A stretch of DNA of 64,000 nucleotides from Phocoena phocoena. Lineage: Eukaryota; Chordata; Mammalia; Artiodactyla; Phocoenidae. The position numbers and the translations under genes were made by a program. The notes under the pieces are model-generated. The model searched no databases. It had not been told where the DNA came from and saw only the letters and a program-made list of their open reading frames with translations. This document shows, in pieces, positions 13,101 through 26,827 of the stretch (position 1 is the stretch's first letter; every line of letters begins with the position of its first letter). The stretch is taken from NCBI RefSeq assembly GCF_963924675.1, contig NC_089230.1, positions 68,623,443 to 68,687,442 on the forward strand, given 5' to 3'.

Positions 13101-16100
13101 TTGATGAAGTTCCAGTAGCTGAATCAATTCTGCATTTTTTTTGGCTTTTTCTCTAATTTTATCAATGTAATTTTCAGGATTTTCTGCAAATGAATATGCA
13201 GCATCTCTGGTATTGAAAGTGTAATACTTTTCTTTATGTTTCAAAATTCCAATTGCTGGATTTCCTGAAAATTAAGAAAAGGAATTGAATTTGATATGAA
13301 ATACTGAGACTTCCCTGGTGAAGCAGTGGATAAGACTCTGTGCTCCCAATGCAGGGGGCCTGGGTTTGGTCCCTGGTTGGGGAACTAGATCCCGCATGCA
13401 TGCCACAACTAAGAGTTTGCATGCCACAACTAAGGAGCCCTGGAGCCGCAACTAAGGAGCCCGCCTGCCACAACTAAGACCTGGTGCAACCAAATAAATA
13501 AATAAATAAATATATTGTTTAAAAAAGATATGAAATACTGATTCTATGTTTATAATACATTCATAGAACCATTCCCTATACACTCTATTTTTAACATATC
13601 ACTTATGTCTTTATTAGCTAAAATGTTACAACTAGCAATTTTAAGTTATATTTTGTTAAATTATATTTTACATAAAATTCAAATGAAATTTATTTTACAC
13701 ATTTTTAATTATTTTATTTTTTGGCCACACCATGCAGCATGCAGGATCTTAGTTCCCCGACCAGGGATCAAACCTGTGCTCCCTGCACAGGGAGCATGGA
13801 ATCTTAACCACTGGACCACCAGGAAATCCCGTATTTTTAAATTTTAAATTATGATTTTGTTTAAAAATATTTCACTATCCAGATATAAGTCGTTTAAAAA
13901 TCTTTTATGAGAAGCCACTTAATCATCCAGCAGGTTTTTCAAATCTCCTTAAACTAACTACTAGAAGCACAGTTTTTAAAATAATTCTGTAAGAACTATA
14001 AAAATGAAACATCTGTTCCAAAATGTACATTTGCATCTTAGAAAGTATCTCCCACTATGAAAAGATACTACATAAAATATGGGTTATAAGTATCCACAGT
14101 TTGTGGGAATTATATAGGAAACGGTAACACTGTCTTATTTATTTATTCTTTCACTTATTCAACGAATATTTACTGACCCTGTTCTTGGCACTGAGGATAC
14201 AGAGAAAAGAAATGAACCAGTGCTACAGAAAACAAGTAAGCAAAGCAGGTTAAACACATAGTAAAAGGAAGAAGGGCGAGATTGATATTTTAAGTTGGGT
14301 GATCAGAGAAGGCTGAATAAGATGAGGGAGCAAGGTATGTAGCTGTGGGGGAATAGAGCTGTCCAAGTAGAAGGAATAGCAAGTGCAAAAGATTCGAGGT
14401 GAAAATGAGCTCGGAATGTTTGAGAATAGCAAGAAGGCCAGTGGGGCTAGAGCAGTGCACAAGGGAACGAGAGGTGGGCAGTAAAGTCAGTGATGTCATC
14501 TGAAAAGGACCCTGCCTGGTAAGCCCCAGCATTACCCGGGGACTCAAGCCCTGTGGTCTGCAGTTCCGAGGAAGGAGGGACTCTCACGGGATTCCTCCGA
14601 GGCAGTGCAGGTGGCTGGTGCCCAGGAAATATTGTAGCACGTAGAAATAAAGTCTCCAGACTAGCTGATTCTGAGAGGATTCTAAACGCAAAGCCCCTCA
14701 AGCCCTTCTACTTTTTTCTCTTTCTCCCCCTTTCTTAGAATCATAGTTGGTAGGAGCTGGAAGGGACCAAACAGACCTCCTAGTTGGTCCTTCTTTTCCT
14801 GATGTGGAAGCTGAGGTCCACAAAAGACAACAGATTTGCTGAAAGTTACTCTGTTTACTAATGGAACAACGGCGACTAGAACCCAGGCTCTCCCAGGACT
14901 TCCCTGGTGGTCCAGCAGTTCAGACTCCGCACTCCCAGTGCAGGGCACCCGGGTTCATCCCTGGTCAGGGAACTAGATCCTACATGTGTGCTGCAACTAA
15001 GAGTTCACATGCGCAACTAAGAAGCCCACATGCCACAACTAAAAACAAAAAAGATTCCGCATGCCGCAACTAAGATCCCGCATGCCGCAACTAAGACCCA
15101 GCACGGCCAAAAATAAACAATAAATAAATATTAAAAAAGAAAAAGAAACCAGGCTCTCCCAATCTTGGCCCATAGCTTTTCCAACCACATCATCCTACCT
15201 CTGTGTCACCCCACACCCATGTTTCTGTGTTTGTTTCTCTCATGACTCCCTTCCCCTCTTATCTGTGGAGGGAGAGAGAGATTTGGGGTGGGGGGAGCAA
15301 AGGGAAGGAAAAAAAAGACAAGGGGAGAAGGAAATCATCTCCATTCTATTGCTTTTGACTTCTTCACAGCTCTTGATTGTTTTCTCCTGTCAGTGACCCT
15401 CACAGGACCTCAGAATACTATTCTCTCAGTTCTCCCAAGGTAAACCTTTTATTACTCGCATAATGAAAAAATCTCTACCATAAAAAAAAAAATGAGTCAA
15501 TGTGTATGTTCTCTAGCCTGTATACACACAATCCCAATAATTCTTTGTAATAATTCTATTGCCAATTCACATGGTACTTTTTGGATAATCATTTATTTCA
15601 TCTCAATTTCTGATTTACTCTTTAGAGAAGTTCTCGTAATATATACATCATAGAGAAATTGTACTTGATAAAATATTGGCCATGTCCTTATACAGAAATC
15701 CTGATCTATGTTAACGGAATATAACCATAAAGTGACAAAGAATGTTGTTTAATAAATGTATCAGTCAAACTGTTGCGCTTTCAGGTAATCACTTTGGAAG
15801 ATGATCTATTTTAGGAATGCCACATAACACTTCTGAAATCCTTCATCGACATATGAGTCATCCCCCTTTTATGATATTGTAGCATCCATATTTCATTATA
15901 TACACATTCCATCACTTATCGCTTGTATTGTAATTTCTTGTTTATGTCAGTCTATCGGGTTATGCTGCGAGCACTTCAAAGATAAATATTGTATTTAGGT
16001 CATCTTTGTAGCTCCTTTCCTAGTTCACCATTAGAGTCCATAAAATTTTACAAAGTGAGTGAGTGAGTGACAATGAGGACACATCATTTAAAGAAAAAAT

Positions 16101-19100
16101 TGGAGAAGGGAGGACAGTATTATTTCCAATGATATACCTGGAAGAAGAAGACCATCTGTTGTAGCAAATGTGTAAGCACAAAATCCTCGATACTGAATCA
16201 ACAATTTATCAAAATTGGCTGTTGTTTCTGGGAAAAGCCATTCTAGTTTTCTGAAATCCGCCAGATTTACTCTCTCTTCTAAAATGAAAGAGGAGCACAA
16301 GAAAAACCATATTCAGTGGGAAGAGTAAACCACCCAGGAAACGAGCAGAAGAGACCGGCTACTATGTGACTAAAACAGAGATGAATTAACTTCGTTCAAG
16401 ACAGTGTAGCTCTTAATAATGTGCGAGGTGGCAAAATACTTTGAATATGATGCTTATATACTAGGACTGTCAGTTCTTTAAACAACTGAGAATGTTCTGA
16501 GCAGAAAGAGTCAAGGAAACATCTCTTAGTAACTTAGTAATTTTGGTAACAGGATATACTTTTCTGTTCTTCACACTTCTAAAAAGTCTTCCTAGTTTTG
16601 CCGATTTTTTTTACGCAAATAAAAACGTGAATTTATAAAACATTGATCCCCGAGGTTCTTACTTTTGCAGTGCTACCTACACTTCTGTTTCTGGCTCTGT
16701 ATCCAAACAGCAGACACTACAAGTGACCCCGTGGCTACAGCTGGAAGTAAATGCATACTTTGGAGAAAATAGACCTTCTTCACTCTTTTTTCCTGATATG
16801 CCTGAACGCCTCAAACGGTGATGAGATGTGGTGAGGATAGCTAGTGGGAAGCAGCCGCATAGCACAGGGAGATCAGCTCGTTGCTTTGTGACTCCCTGGA
16901 GGGGTGGGATAGGGAGGGTGGAAGGGAGGGAGATGCAAGAGGGAAGAGATATGGGAACATATGTATAACTGATTCACTTTGTTATAAAGCAGAAACTAAC
17001 ACACCATTGTAAAGCAATTGTACTCCAATAAAGATGTAAAAAAAAAAAAAACTCTTCCAAAAAAAAAAAAAAGAACATTGGGTCTCCCAATTCCCTGGAG
17101 CAGTAACTGTGTTCTAGTGAATAAAAACGTTTGACTTATAGTAGGAAATGGCACGTCTTGCCAATATAGTTGAGTTTAATATCTACTGCTGAAGTGACTT
17201 TAATTTTTCAGTTTCATTTAGTATTTGCACAGATATGCCGTTTTAACAAAATGAAAAAGTAGGAAAAACTAACTGGAAGGATGTTTTTCAGTCTCTCTGA
17301 TTTCATTTTCAGATTTTATGTATTCTAATAATTTAAGAACGCAAATTACCGCTACGTTTTTTTTTTTTCACATCTTTATTGGGGTATAATTGCTTTACTA
17401 AGTTGTGTTTGTTTCTGCTGTACAACAAATTGAATCAGCTACATGTATACATATATCCCCATATCCTCTCCCTCTTGCATCTCCCTCCCACCCTCCCTAT
17501 TCCACCCCTCTAGGTGGTCACAAAGCACAGAGCTGATCTCCCTGTGCTATGCAGCTGCTTCCCACTAGCTATCTATTTTACATTTGGTAGTGTATATATG
17601 TCAATGCCATTCTCTCACTTCGTCCCAGCTTCCCCCTCCCCCTCCCCCCACCCCCATGTCCTCAAGTCCGTTCTCTACATCTGCGTCTTTATTCCTGCCC
17701 TGCCACTAGGTTATTTTTTGCCTTTACACAAACAGAATGTGAAAAGGAAATTTGGAGAGTCAATGATCTAATTTCACTTTCTGGATAAACTTTCTTTTTA
17801 GGCAACAATTCAAATCCCAGACTCTATTTTGACATTTCTCATGAATTTTGAGTTGTCTTTAATAAGACAGCAGGGACTAAACAAGTAAAAGGAAGTTTAT
17901 TGATAAAGACAGCCTTTCTATAAGAATCAATGCATCTCTTAAAGGGCCTAAAATAAGCTCAATTTTATAGGGATAACATTTATTGATTTATAAATTTCAA
18001 CCTGAATCTGGGGTACATATATGGCAAATAGCATTCCAAAGAAATGGAGCTTTGTTTGCAACAAATATAGCAAGGATTAATATCCTTTTCTACTACAAAC
18101 CGATAATAAAATCACTAAGACTACAATAGAAACCTATAAGCACAGGAAATCACTGTTAACCAAAACACTAACAATAACACTAGGAATGGTTATTGCTGGA
18201 TAGCAAACTCTTCAGTTTATATATTTTCTGTTTTCCATATTTTCTATAATGAACATTACCAGTCTTACAATCAATAAAGATATTCAAAACTTTATCAGAA
18301 TGATACACCTGAAAATTTTAAAACAAAAGAGTGAGTTTATTCTACAGGTAATTTTAAGAGGAAGAGGAAATAATGCATGATTTCTGTTACCAATGTGCTC
18401 TTTCATTCTACACACATCAGTTTTCACAGTCACTCCATCAAGAAGAGCTTGCATCACTTTCTCAGGAAAGAACAGTTCATGAGTCCCCAGAAATGGCTCA
18501 AGATGAGTAGTTAAATTACTGAGGATGTTAATCAAAACAGTTTCATCCTGAAAGCTAGTCCACAGATTGGAAAGGGCAATGAAGATGGGCTGAGGAAGAG
18601 ACAAAAATTTTCAAAATGTCACTGTTCAATAAAATTACAAATCACTCTACTCTTAAAAATAAGTACAAATTTTTGTTTGTAAAGAGATTAATTCTCCCGT
18701 AAGACAAGTAAAAGTCTCATGAAATTAGACGACAGAATCTCAGTAGAAACTGGACTCATAAATTATGAGAAAATAAACTTGTATATCAAAGCATTTTATT
18801 TTAGTATGATTGCCAGTAAGTTAGTTTACTCAGAAAAGCCAAATACACATGATCACCTAAAAAACATTCATGGACGCTTCACCTCAAAAGGTCTAGGGGA
18901 GAACAGCTTCTTTTTTTAAAAAAAGCTAAATATGACTCATTATAATTAGATTTATCTGGCTCAGTTACAATTCAAAAGAACTTGGAAAGTCTAGGGATAC
19001 ATCTTGGGCCATTTCTTTTTTTGGGGGGGCCATTTCTTGTGAGCTTATAAGTTAAAGATTTTGTGTCAGTGACATAAAGTATTTTTTATTCATATTAAAG

Positions 19101-22100
19101 GTCACTGACTTATACAACAAATAAAAAATTAATCAGGCCCTGGCCCTACTTATAAGTGAAACAACTTAGCCTTTTGTTTCCAGGCTTTTAAAGTCAAATG
19201 TTGGGAATGATTACAGAAAATGATCAGAGACTCAAAATGCTCTATAAAATACTGCACGTACATCTTGTACTTCTTTGGGGCTCCCAGATTTGCCCATAGG
19301 GTGGTACAGATAATCAGAAAGTCAGAATAAGTGCAGGCCTGGTAAACAAAGTGATTTTATCTGTCTTTTCAGAAAGGTCACAAGTTACATCACCTCTGTG
19401 CTGAAGGCAATTTCTTAACCAGCTACTGTAAAAACGTTTTCAACACTGCACTATGGATTATTTTTGCTGCCACAGACAATACTGATATTATGGTTATTAT
19501 AATATATATCTGCACTCCGCTGAGCAGCAATGGCCTACCAAGGGAATCCTCTCATCCAACTTATAACATCCTGGTTATATGATTATTACTGCAAAATAAC
19601 CAAAAACAGCAGGATCACCTCATATAAAGCTAATATTATATTTTTAGTAATTAAATAAAATTAAAATTACTTCTGATCCAACTTTATAGGACTTTGAAAG
19701 TACATTCACCTTTAAACAAGGTCAAAGTGGATGACAAATGCTTACAAAGACTTGTGATGTTGGGACAGCCGTCTTTGATTTTACAGTAAATTTTAATTGT
19801 TCCAGTTGGGCTCCTAACTGCTTTATCATCATTTCCACTTCTTGAGCACAAGTAATTATATCCGACTGTGAAGACAACATAATTGGCATTCATTATTTTT
19901 ATAATTTTACTACAAACATTATGTATGTTTTAAGCCCTACCTGCTCCCCACATCTCCTGAAAGTAAGCTCAGTAAGAGCAAGGATTCTGCTCTCCATGGT
20001 ATCCCCAACACCAAGAACAGAACTGGCCATGTGGATGGCACTCCAGAAACATTTGTTGAATGGATGAATCTTTTGAAATACAATGGCTATAATTTTTCTC
20101 AAATGTATACAGGTATTCTTCGATATTCAGTATAACTGCATTCCCGAGCAGTGGATCCTCTAACACAGTTTTCTAGAACTGTTATTTTCCCATTCCTCAA
20201 AGATAAAATTAATGAGGTATTCCTTTGAGAACTACTTTGATACCCAGATTTTTAAAAATTGCTTTCAAGAATGCAGAAAATGTTAAAAATCACAGCATTG
20301 AAAGAAAAACAATATATTTCTCATACAGCCATAGCAATCTGAAAATAAGGTGCTAAATGCTGAAACTGAAATAATTACTAACATTTATTCTTATTATGTG
20401 CTAAGTACCATATTAAATACTTGTTAAGTACAAATAAGAAACCAAGGTACAGAAAGGTAAGTAAACTGCCCAAGGATACACAGCTAATGAGGGGTGGAAT
20501 CATGGTTCTACACCAGATCGTCTGAGCCCAGGGCTCTTATCCTAAGATGTGACCAGAAATGGCAGTGGTATGGGGTTATTAGCACAGTGTTAAAGAGTAA
20601 CAATTCTGTGAAGAGAAAAAAAACTGCATTTGAATTCTCAGACATCTGTAGCCTAACTATATGTTTTACTAGACTATTTTTAAACGACAAAAAATTATTA
20701 CTTCATAAGAAATATCAAATATCATCATTGTATTTCAACTAATGAATTTTTTTATTCACAATGTAATGTGCATCCTGTTTCAATTTTACCCATACTACTC
20801 TAAGCATCTCCCCTCCTCTTGCCTCATTCACCCATTATTTATCTAAAATAAAATTTATAATAATAATTTACATATTGTTTATCCGATCTAATAAGTCTCT
20901 TCCCTACCCCTCAGAGTTTTTCCCCTTGATTGCTAGTTTTCTTTTAGGAATCAAATATGAAAATGCAGTCCTTAAAGTCTTTAGATTTGTACACAATCAA
21001 CAAGAAACAAATAATTCTGCATATGTTCTCCAAAGTAAAAGTTACATCCAATACATAACACTTCTTTCAAAACTATAAGTAAAGATACTCCAGACCTACT
21101 CCCCTAAGCTATGCTTGCAGGCTCCATTCACAGATTAGGCACACAGAACTTCTTGATTTTTCCTGATAGCGTCCTAGAACAATCCCTGTTTACATTTTAC
21201 CAAAAAGAACTTTCCAACTAAAAATTCTACATGGACATTTTTCCAAAGAAGACATACAGAAGGCCAACACGTACACAAAAAATTGCTCAACATCTCTAAT
21301 CATCAGGAAAATGAAAATCAAAACCACAATGAGATATCACTTCGCATCTGACAGAATGGCTACTATCAAAATGACGAGAAATAACAGGCATTGGCAAAGA
21401 TGTGGGGATAAAAAGGGAACACACGTGCACTGTTGGTGGGAATGTAACTTTGGTGTTGCCACTACGGAAAAAGTAGGGAGGTTCCTCAAAAAATTAAAAA
21501 TAGAACCACCACATCACCCAACAATTCCATTTCTGGGCATTTGTCTGAAGGAAACAAAAACACTAACTCAAGAAGATATATGTGCCCCCATGTTCACTGC
21601 AGCACTATTTACAAGGAGTCCTGCCATTTGCAGCAACAACAGTGAAACTTGAGGGAATTTTACTAAGTGAAGTAAGTCAGACAAAGACAAATATCATATG
21701 ATCTCACTTATATATGGAACCTTTTTTAAAATTTTTATTTATTCTTTTTTTAAAGATTTATTTTTTATTTATTTTTGGCTGCATCAGGTCTTAGTTGCGG
21801 CATGTGGGGTCTTCACTGAGGCACGCGGGATCTTTTGTTGTGGCGTGCAGTCTTCTCTCTTCTAATTGTGGCGTGCGGGTTTTCTCTTCTATAGTTGTGG
21901 CATGCGGGCTGGGCGGGTGGGCTCTGTAGTTGTGGTGTGCGGGCTCCAGGGCGTGGGGGCTCGGTCGTTTGTGGCACACAGGCTCTCTAGTCAAGGCGCA
22001 CAGGCTCAGTAGTTGTGGCATGGGGGCCTCAGTTGCTCTGTGGCATGTGGGATCTTAGTTCCCTGACCAGGGATCGAACCCGTGTCCCCTGCATTGCACG

Positions 22101-25100
22101 GCGGATTCTTTACCACTGGACCACCAGGGAAGTCCCTGGAATCTCCTTTTTAAATTGAAGTACAGTTGATTTACAATGTTGTGTTACTTTCTGATGTATA
22201 GCAAAGTGATTCAGTCATACATATAAAAGTTTTTCAGGTTCTTTTCCATTATAGGTTACTACAAGGTATTGAATATAATTCCCCGTGCTATACACAACAG
22301 GACCTTACTATATGTGGAAACTTAAAAAAAAACAAAACTGAGCTCATAGGGCTTCCCAGGTGGCGCAGCGGTTGAGAATCTGCCTGCCAATGCAGGGACA
22401 CGGGTTTGAGCCCTGGTCTCGGAGGATCCCACATGCCGTAGAGCAACTAAGTCCGTGTGCCACAACTACTGAGCCTGTGCGTCTGGAGCTTGTGCTCCGC
22501 AACAAGAGAGGCCGCGACAGTGAGAGGCCCGCGCACCGCGATGAAGGGTGGCCCCCGCTTGCCACAAGTAGAGAAAGCCCTTGCACAGAAACGAAGACCC
22601 AACACAGCCAAAAATAAAATAAATAAATAAAAATTAAAAAAAAAATAATAATTGAGCTCATAGATACAGAGAACAGATTGGTAGTTGCCACAGGTAGGGG
22701 AGGGGGATGAGAGTGGGCAAAATGGGTGAAGGTGGTCAAAAGGTACAAACTTCCACTTATAAGATACATAAGCCGTGGGGATGTAATGTACAGCATGGTG
22801 ACTATCACTGGTTAACAATACTGTATTGTACAACTGAAAGTTGGTAAGAGAGTAGATCTTAACAGTTCTCATCACAAGGAAAAAAAATGTAACAATATGT
22901 GGTGAAGAATTTAACTAGATTTATTGTGGCCATCATTTTGTAATATATACACATATGGAATCATTATGCTATACATCTGAAACTAATATAATCTTGCATG
23001 TGAATTGTATCTCAATAAAAAAACTAGTTTCACTTAGCACTATCCTTGATGATGCAGTAAAATGTATTAATTTGACTGAATTTTGACCTTTAAGTGCACA
23101 GCTTTTTAATAATCAGTGTGATCAAACAGAAAGTATATATAAAACACTTCTATTGCATATTAAAACACATAGTTCTCTTACATGACTGGATTGCAAGCTG
23201 AAATAGCCTTTTTTTCCCCTCCAGTAGAACAGCATTTTTACTTGAAAGAACTGGCAGACAAACTATGGTTTTTGAGCCTTAGCTATTGGAAGATATTTTC
23301 TTGAGAGTGAATGAAATGAGTCTGTCACTTCAGGAAAACGATAGTTTTTGTTACCAATGATAAAATTCACATCTTGAAAAGCCTGTATCTGCCACCACGA
23401 ACTTGACAGCATCCTAACACAAAGATATTTCTAATGAGATTGTTGGAGAAAAAAAATAAGAATAAAGTCGCTTCAACGTTCTTATCATAATGCAGTCCAA
23501 AAAATGCTTGGAGAAAGCATGTGAACCTAGCATTCTTCTTCCTCTCCCTCACTTCTTAATTTATAAGTTTTTCATACTTTCTTCCATGGACATTTTTCAA
23601 CAAGTCTAAAACAAGCACAAATTCCACCTAACTGATATCTTACTTACATTATCAGAAAAATCAAGAAGTCCTGTATAATCTATGCTACGAAAGGGCCCTG
23701 CAGACAGAGCTTGGGGGGAGGAGGTGTACGAAAGTCTTGACTTACATATTTTAAGAAATGTTGTGTGTCATGCGACATTTACTTGCACGATAACAATAAG
23801 TGGTTTTCTCTCTATGGTGACTGCCCTGCTCTTCAAAAGCCCACAGAGGATGGAATTCTGTTCTCTCAGCTAAGACAGTCAACAAGACTGCAATCACCCC
23901 TTCCTTTTCTCTTCCAGAGTATTTGATTCGTTCACTGCAGCAGATAAAGTCCTGATCAAAAAACAATAGCTCACTATCTTACCCAAACTATAATTGGATT
24001 TTTCAAATGTCTACGTAAACTGAATGTAGCATTGGCAAAAGAAAAATTTTGCATCAAAATCAATACTTCCAAAAAGCATATTAATATCTGTTCAAATAAT
24101 GTGACTTTAAAAAAGAGTATTCATAGACTTCATACCCAGGAAAAGGTTTCAGCTAGACATAAACTGACGTATTTTATAACCTAGTGATAATACTGATTAA
24201 ACTGTATCCATTCTGTAACAATTAACCTTAACTGTAACTAAGGTAGATTGATGGGGGAGGTTGGATAGCTAAAAACTATCATATCCTTGTCAGCCATAAA
24301 AAAGAATGAAATTTTGCCATCTGCAACAGCATGGATGGACTTAGAAGGTATCATGCTTAGTGAAATAAGTCAGACAGAGAAAGACAAGTACTGTACGTTG
24401 CCACTTATATGCAGAATCTACAAAATAAAACAAACTAGTGAATATTAAAAAAAGAAGCAGACTCACAGATATAGAGAAAAAATGAGTGGTTACCATTGGA
24501 AAGAGGGGAGGGGGGAAGGGCATGATAAGGGTAGGGGATTAAGAGGTACAAACTACTATGTATAAAATAAATAAGCTACAAGGATATATTGTACAGCACA
24601 GGGAATGTAGACAATATTCTATAATAACTATAAATGAAGTATAATCTATAAAATTTTGAATGACGTCGTACACCTGAAACTAATACAACATTGTAAATCA
24701 AGTATATCTCAATAAAAACAACAACAAAAAGAAACACTGATTAACCAGCAAAAAAGTCAGAAGGTTAAGAAAACTCATCCTGACCCTGACTGAAAGGAGT
24801 CTGAGACAGTCATAAAGAGTGTTAAGATCAGAATGTGAACTTTCTAATAACACGAGCAACAGAGGGCTTGGAAATGAGATACTGTCTAGAAAAATAAGAG
24901 GTCTTCAGCTTGTGCCCCTACTGAGATGAAATCAGAGCTGTTCTGCTAATGCCCCGATGATGATGATGGTAATAAACACTGTCATCAACATCATCACCAT
25001 CATCATCTGTTTACTGAGCTCTCACCGTCTGCAAGCACTGTTCTACCTTATTTACCTAGTGGAGACTATCAATAACCCCTTTTTACAAACGTGGGAACTA

Positions 25101-26796
25101 AGGCACAGAGAGGTCAAGCAACTTGGTCAAGGACACAGATTTCGTAAGTGGCAAAGTCGGGATTAGAACCCATGCAGTCTGGCTGCAGGACCCGCACTTA
25201 TCACTTCTACACTCTATTAACCGTCCCTCTAGCTCTGAGAGTAAGAACTCCAATGAGAATATAAGACTGTCAGTTAGTTGGCTGAATATGTTTCATGAGT
25301 GAAAGCCGTGAGAAAATACTATATAATGAACAATGTCCTCTACAGCATCCTTACAGTATGTGTGACAGTTTCCCAAAGTTCTTTCTTATAATATCCCTTC
25401 TGGACATAAATGACAAAAGTAAATGTGAGATTCTGCTCCTGTGGACCTGTATGCACTCAAGATAAACTGACCGTGAAATCCTCTTAGTATCTTACTAGTT
25501 ACATAAGGCTGCTAGCCACAAGTCAGTGTTAGGGGAACATGTACCCTAAAGAATGATTTGGTTTCAAATGGTTGATTTAGAGTCCTCCCTTCTGAAGGCA
25601 ATTAGATAGTAGGTCAGCTGTGAGGACCACTCCTAGTTTGTTGCGATGCAGTCATGTCTTCTGGATGTGATCTTTCTATTCTCTGTAGCGGAGGTAAGGA
25701 GAGAAGACAGATTGAGTGCGGCCAAAAGTGGTAGTGAGTCATTAAGATACTTGTGAAAATGAAGAGGGGGCAGAATACAGCTTGTTCTGTCTCTCAAGAC
25801 ATTAGTATTCACTTGTACAAAAGACAGTTCCACTGATCCTGCGGTCTTATGGTGTTTGGAAAATAGAGGCTGTGTGAAGGTAAACAGTGACCAGGGGGAT
25901 GGATGTGCTAATTAATTCAGTGGGAGAATACTTTCACAATATGTATGTATATCAGATCATCACACTGTACACTTTAAATATCCTACAACTTTGTCAATTA
26001 TACCTCAACACAGCTAGGGGAAAAAAACAGAAACAAAACAGTAACTGGTGGAAACACAGCTTGCTGCCATGACATAGTTAACAAACTGTGTTCCCTGGAA
26101 TCTTAGGGTGGCTTGGGGATGCTCCTTGGTGAAAAGGTCCTCCAATCCTTTCATCTAGGTACTCGCTTTATATTTTTAGGATTTTGAATAAGGTTCCATC
26201 TGAAACGGCTCTGCTGCTTTAAAAAGAAGTTTAAAATCACTACTTCATATTTTCCAGCTCTCTGGGGATAGTGCTTGGCTTGTTCATTAGATCTAAAAAC
26301 ACCAGAAATAAAAACCTTTTCTACCAATTTTTACAATTAGAACAAATAATCACATAAAAGTTCTTTGAGTGCCAACAACCTGCCAAACTATATGTTAGAC
26401 ACTTGCTCTGAATGAAGGCAAACAATGCATCATTGCTTATAGATATATATACACATACCTGCTTAACTACGGCAACCGTGCAACAATCATATTACCGAGG
26501 AACAAAGAGAATCAACTACCCAAAATCCATTCCTGCCAACACATCTTCATTAATATCAACATCCAACTTTCCCATTTCTATTTTAGTTCTTGATCCTACA
26601 GATGCGATATATACTGAGCAGTTATTAAGGTTGCCTTCTTTATCAACGACCTGGTTCTACCTTTTGTTTTCACCCCATAATATATAAAGAGGTGGCAATA
26701 AACAACAAGGTCCTACTGTATAGCACAGGGAACTATATTCAATATCCTATGATACACCATAATAGAAAAGAATACTAAAAAAGAATGTGTGTGTTA

Positions 26797-26827
<31 letters not shown>

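Larger units (their letters stand above)
21190..23025 (+). mobile_element. Old L1 3' half carrying three nested insertions
   Basis: Sense L1 sequence at 21190-21720, a short piece near 22312-22349, and 22652-23025 ('gagctcatagatacagagaacagattggtagttgcc...caataaaaaaac'). It is split by a minus SINE, a minus L1 3' end and a plus SINE. Confidence 0.8.

Noticed and set aside
19010..19040. Short direct repeat of gggccatttctt around a T/G run
   Set aside because: Only about 12 bp, probably local slippage.
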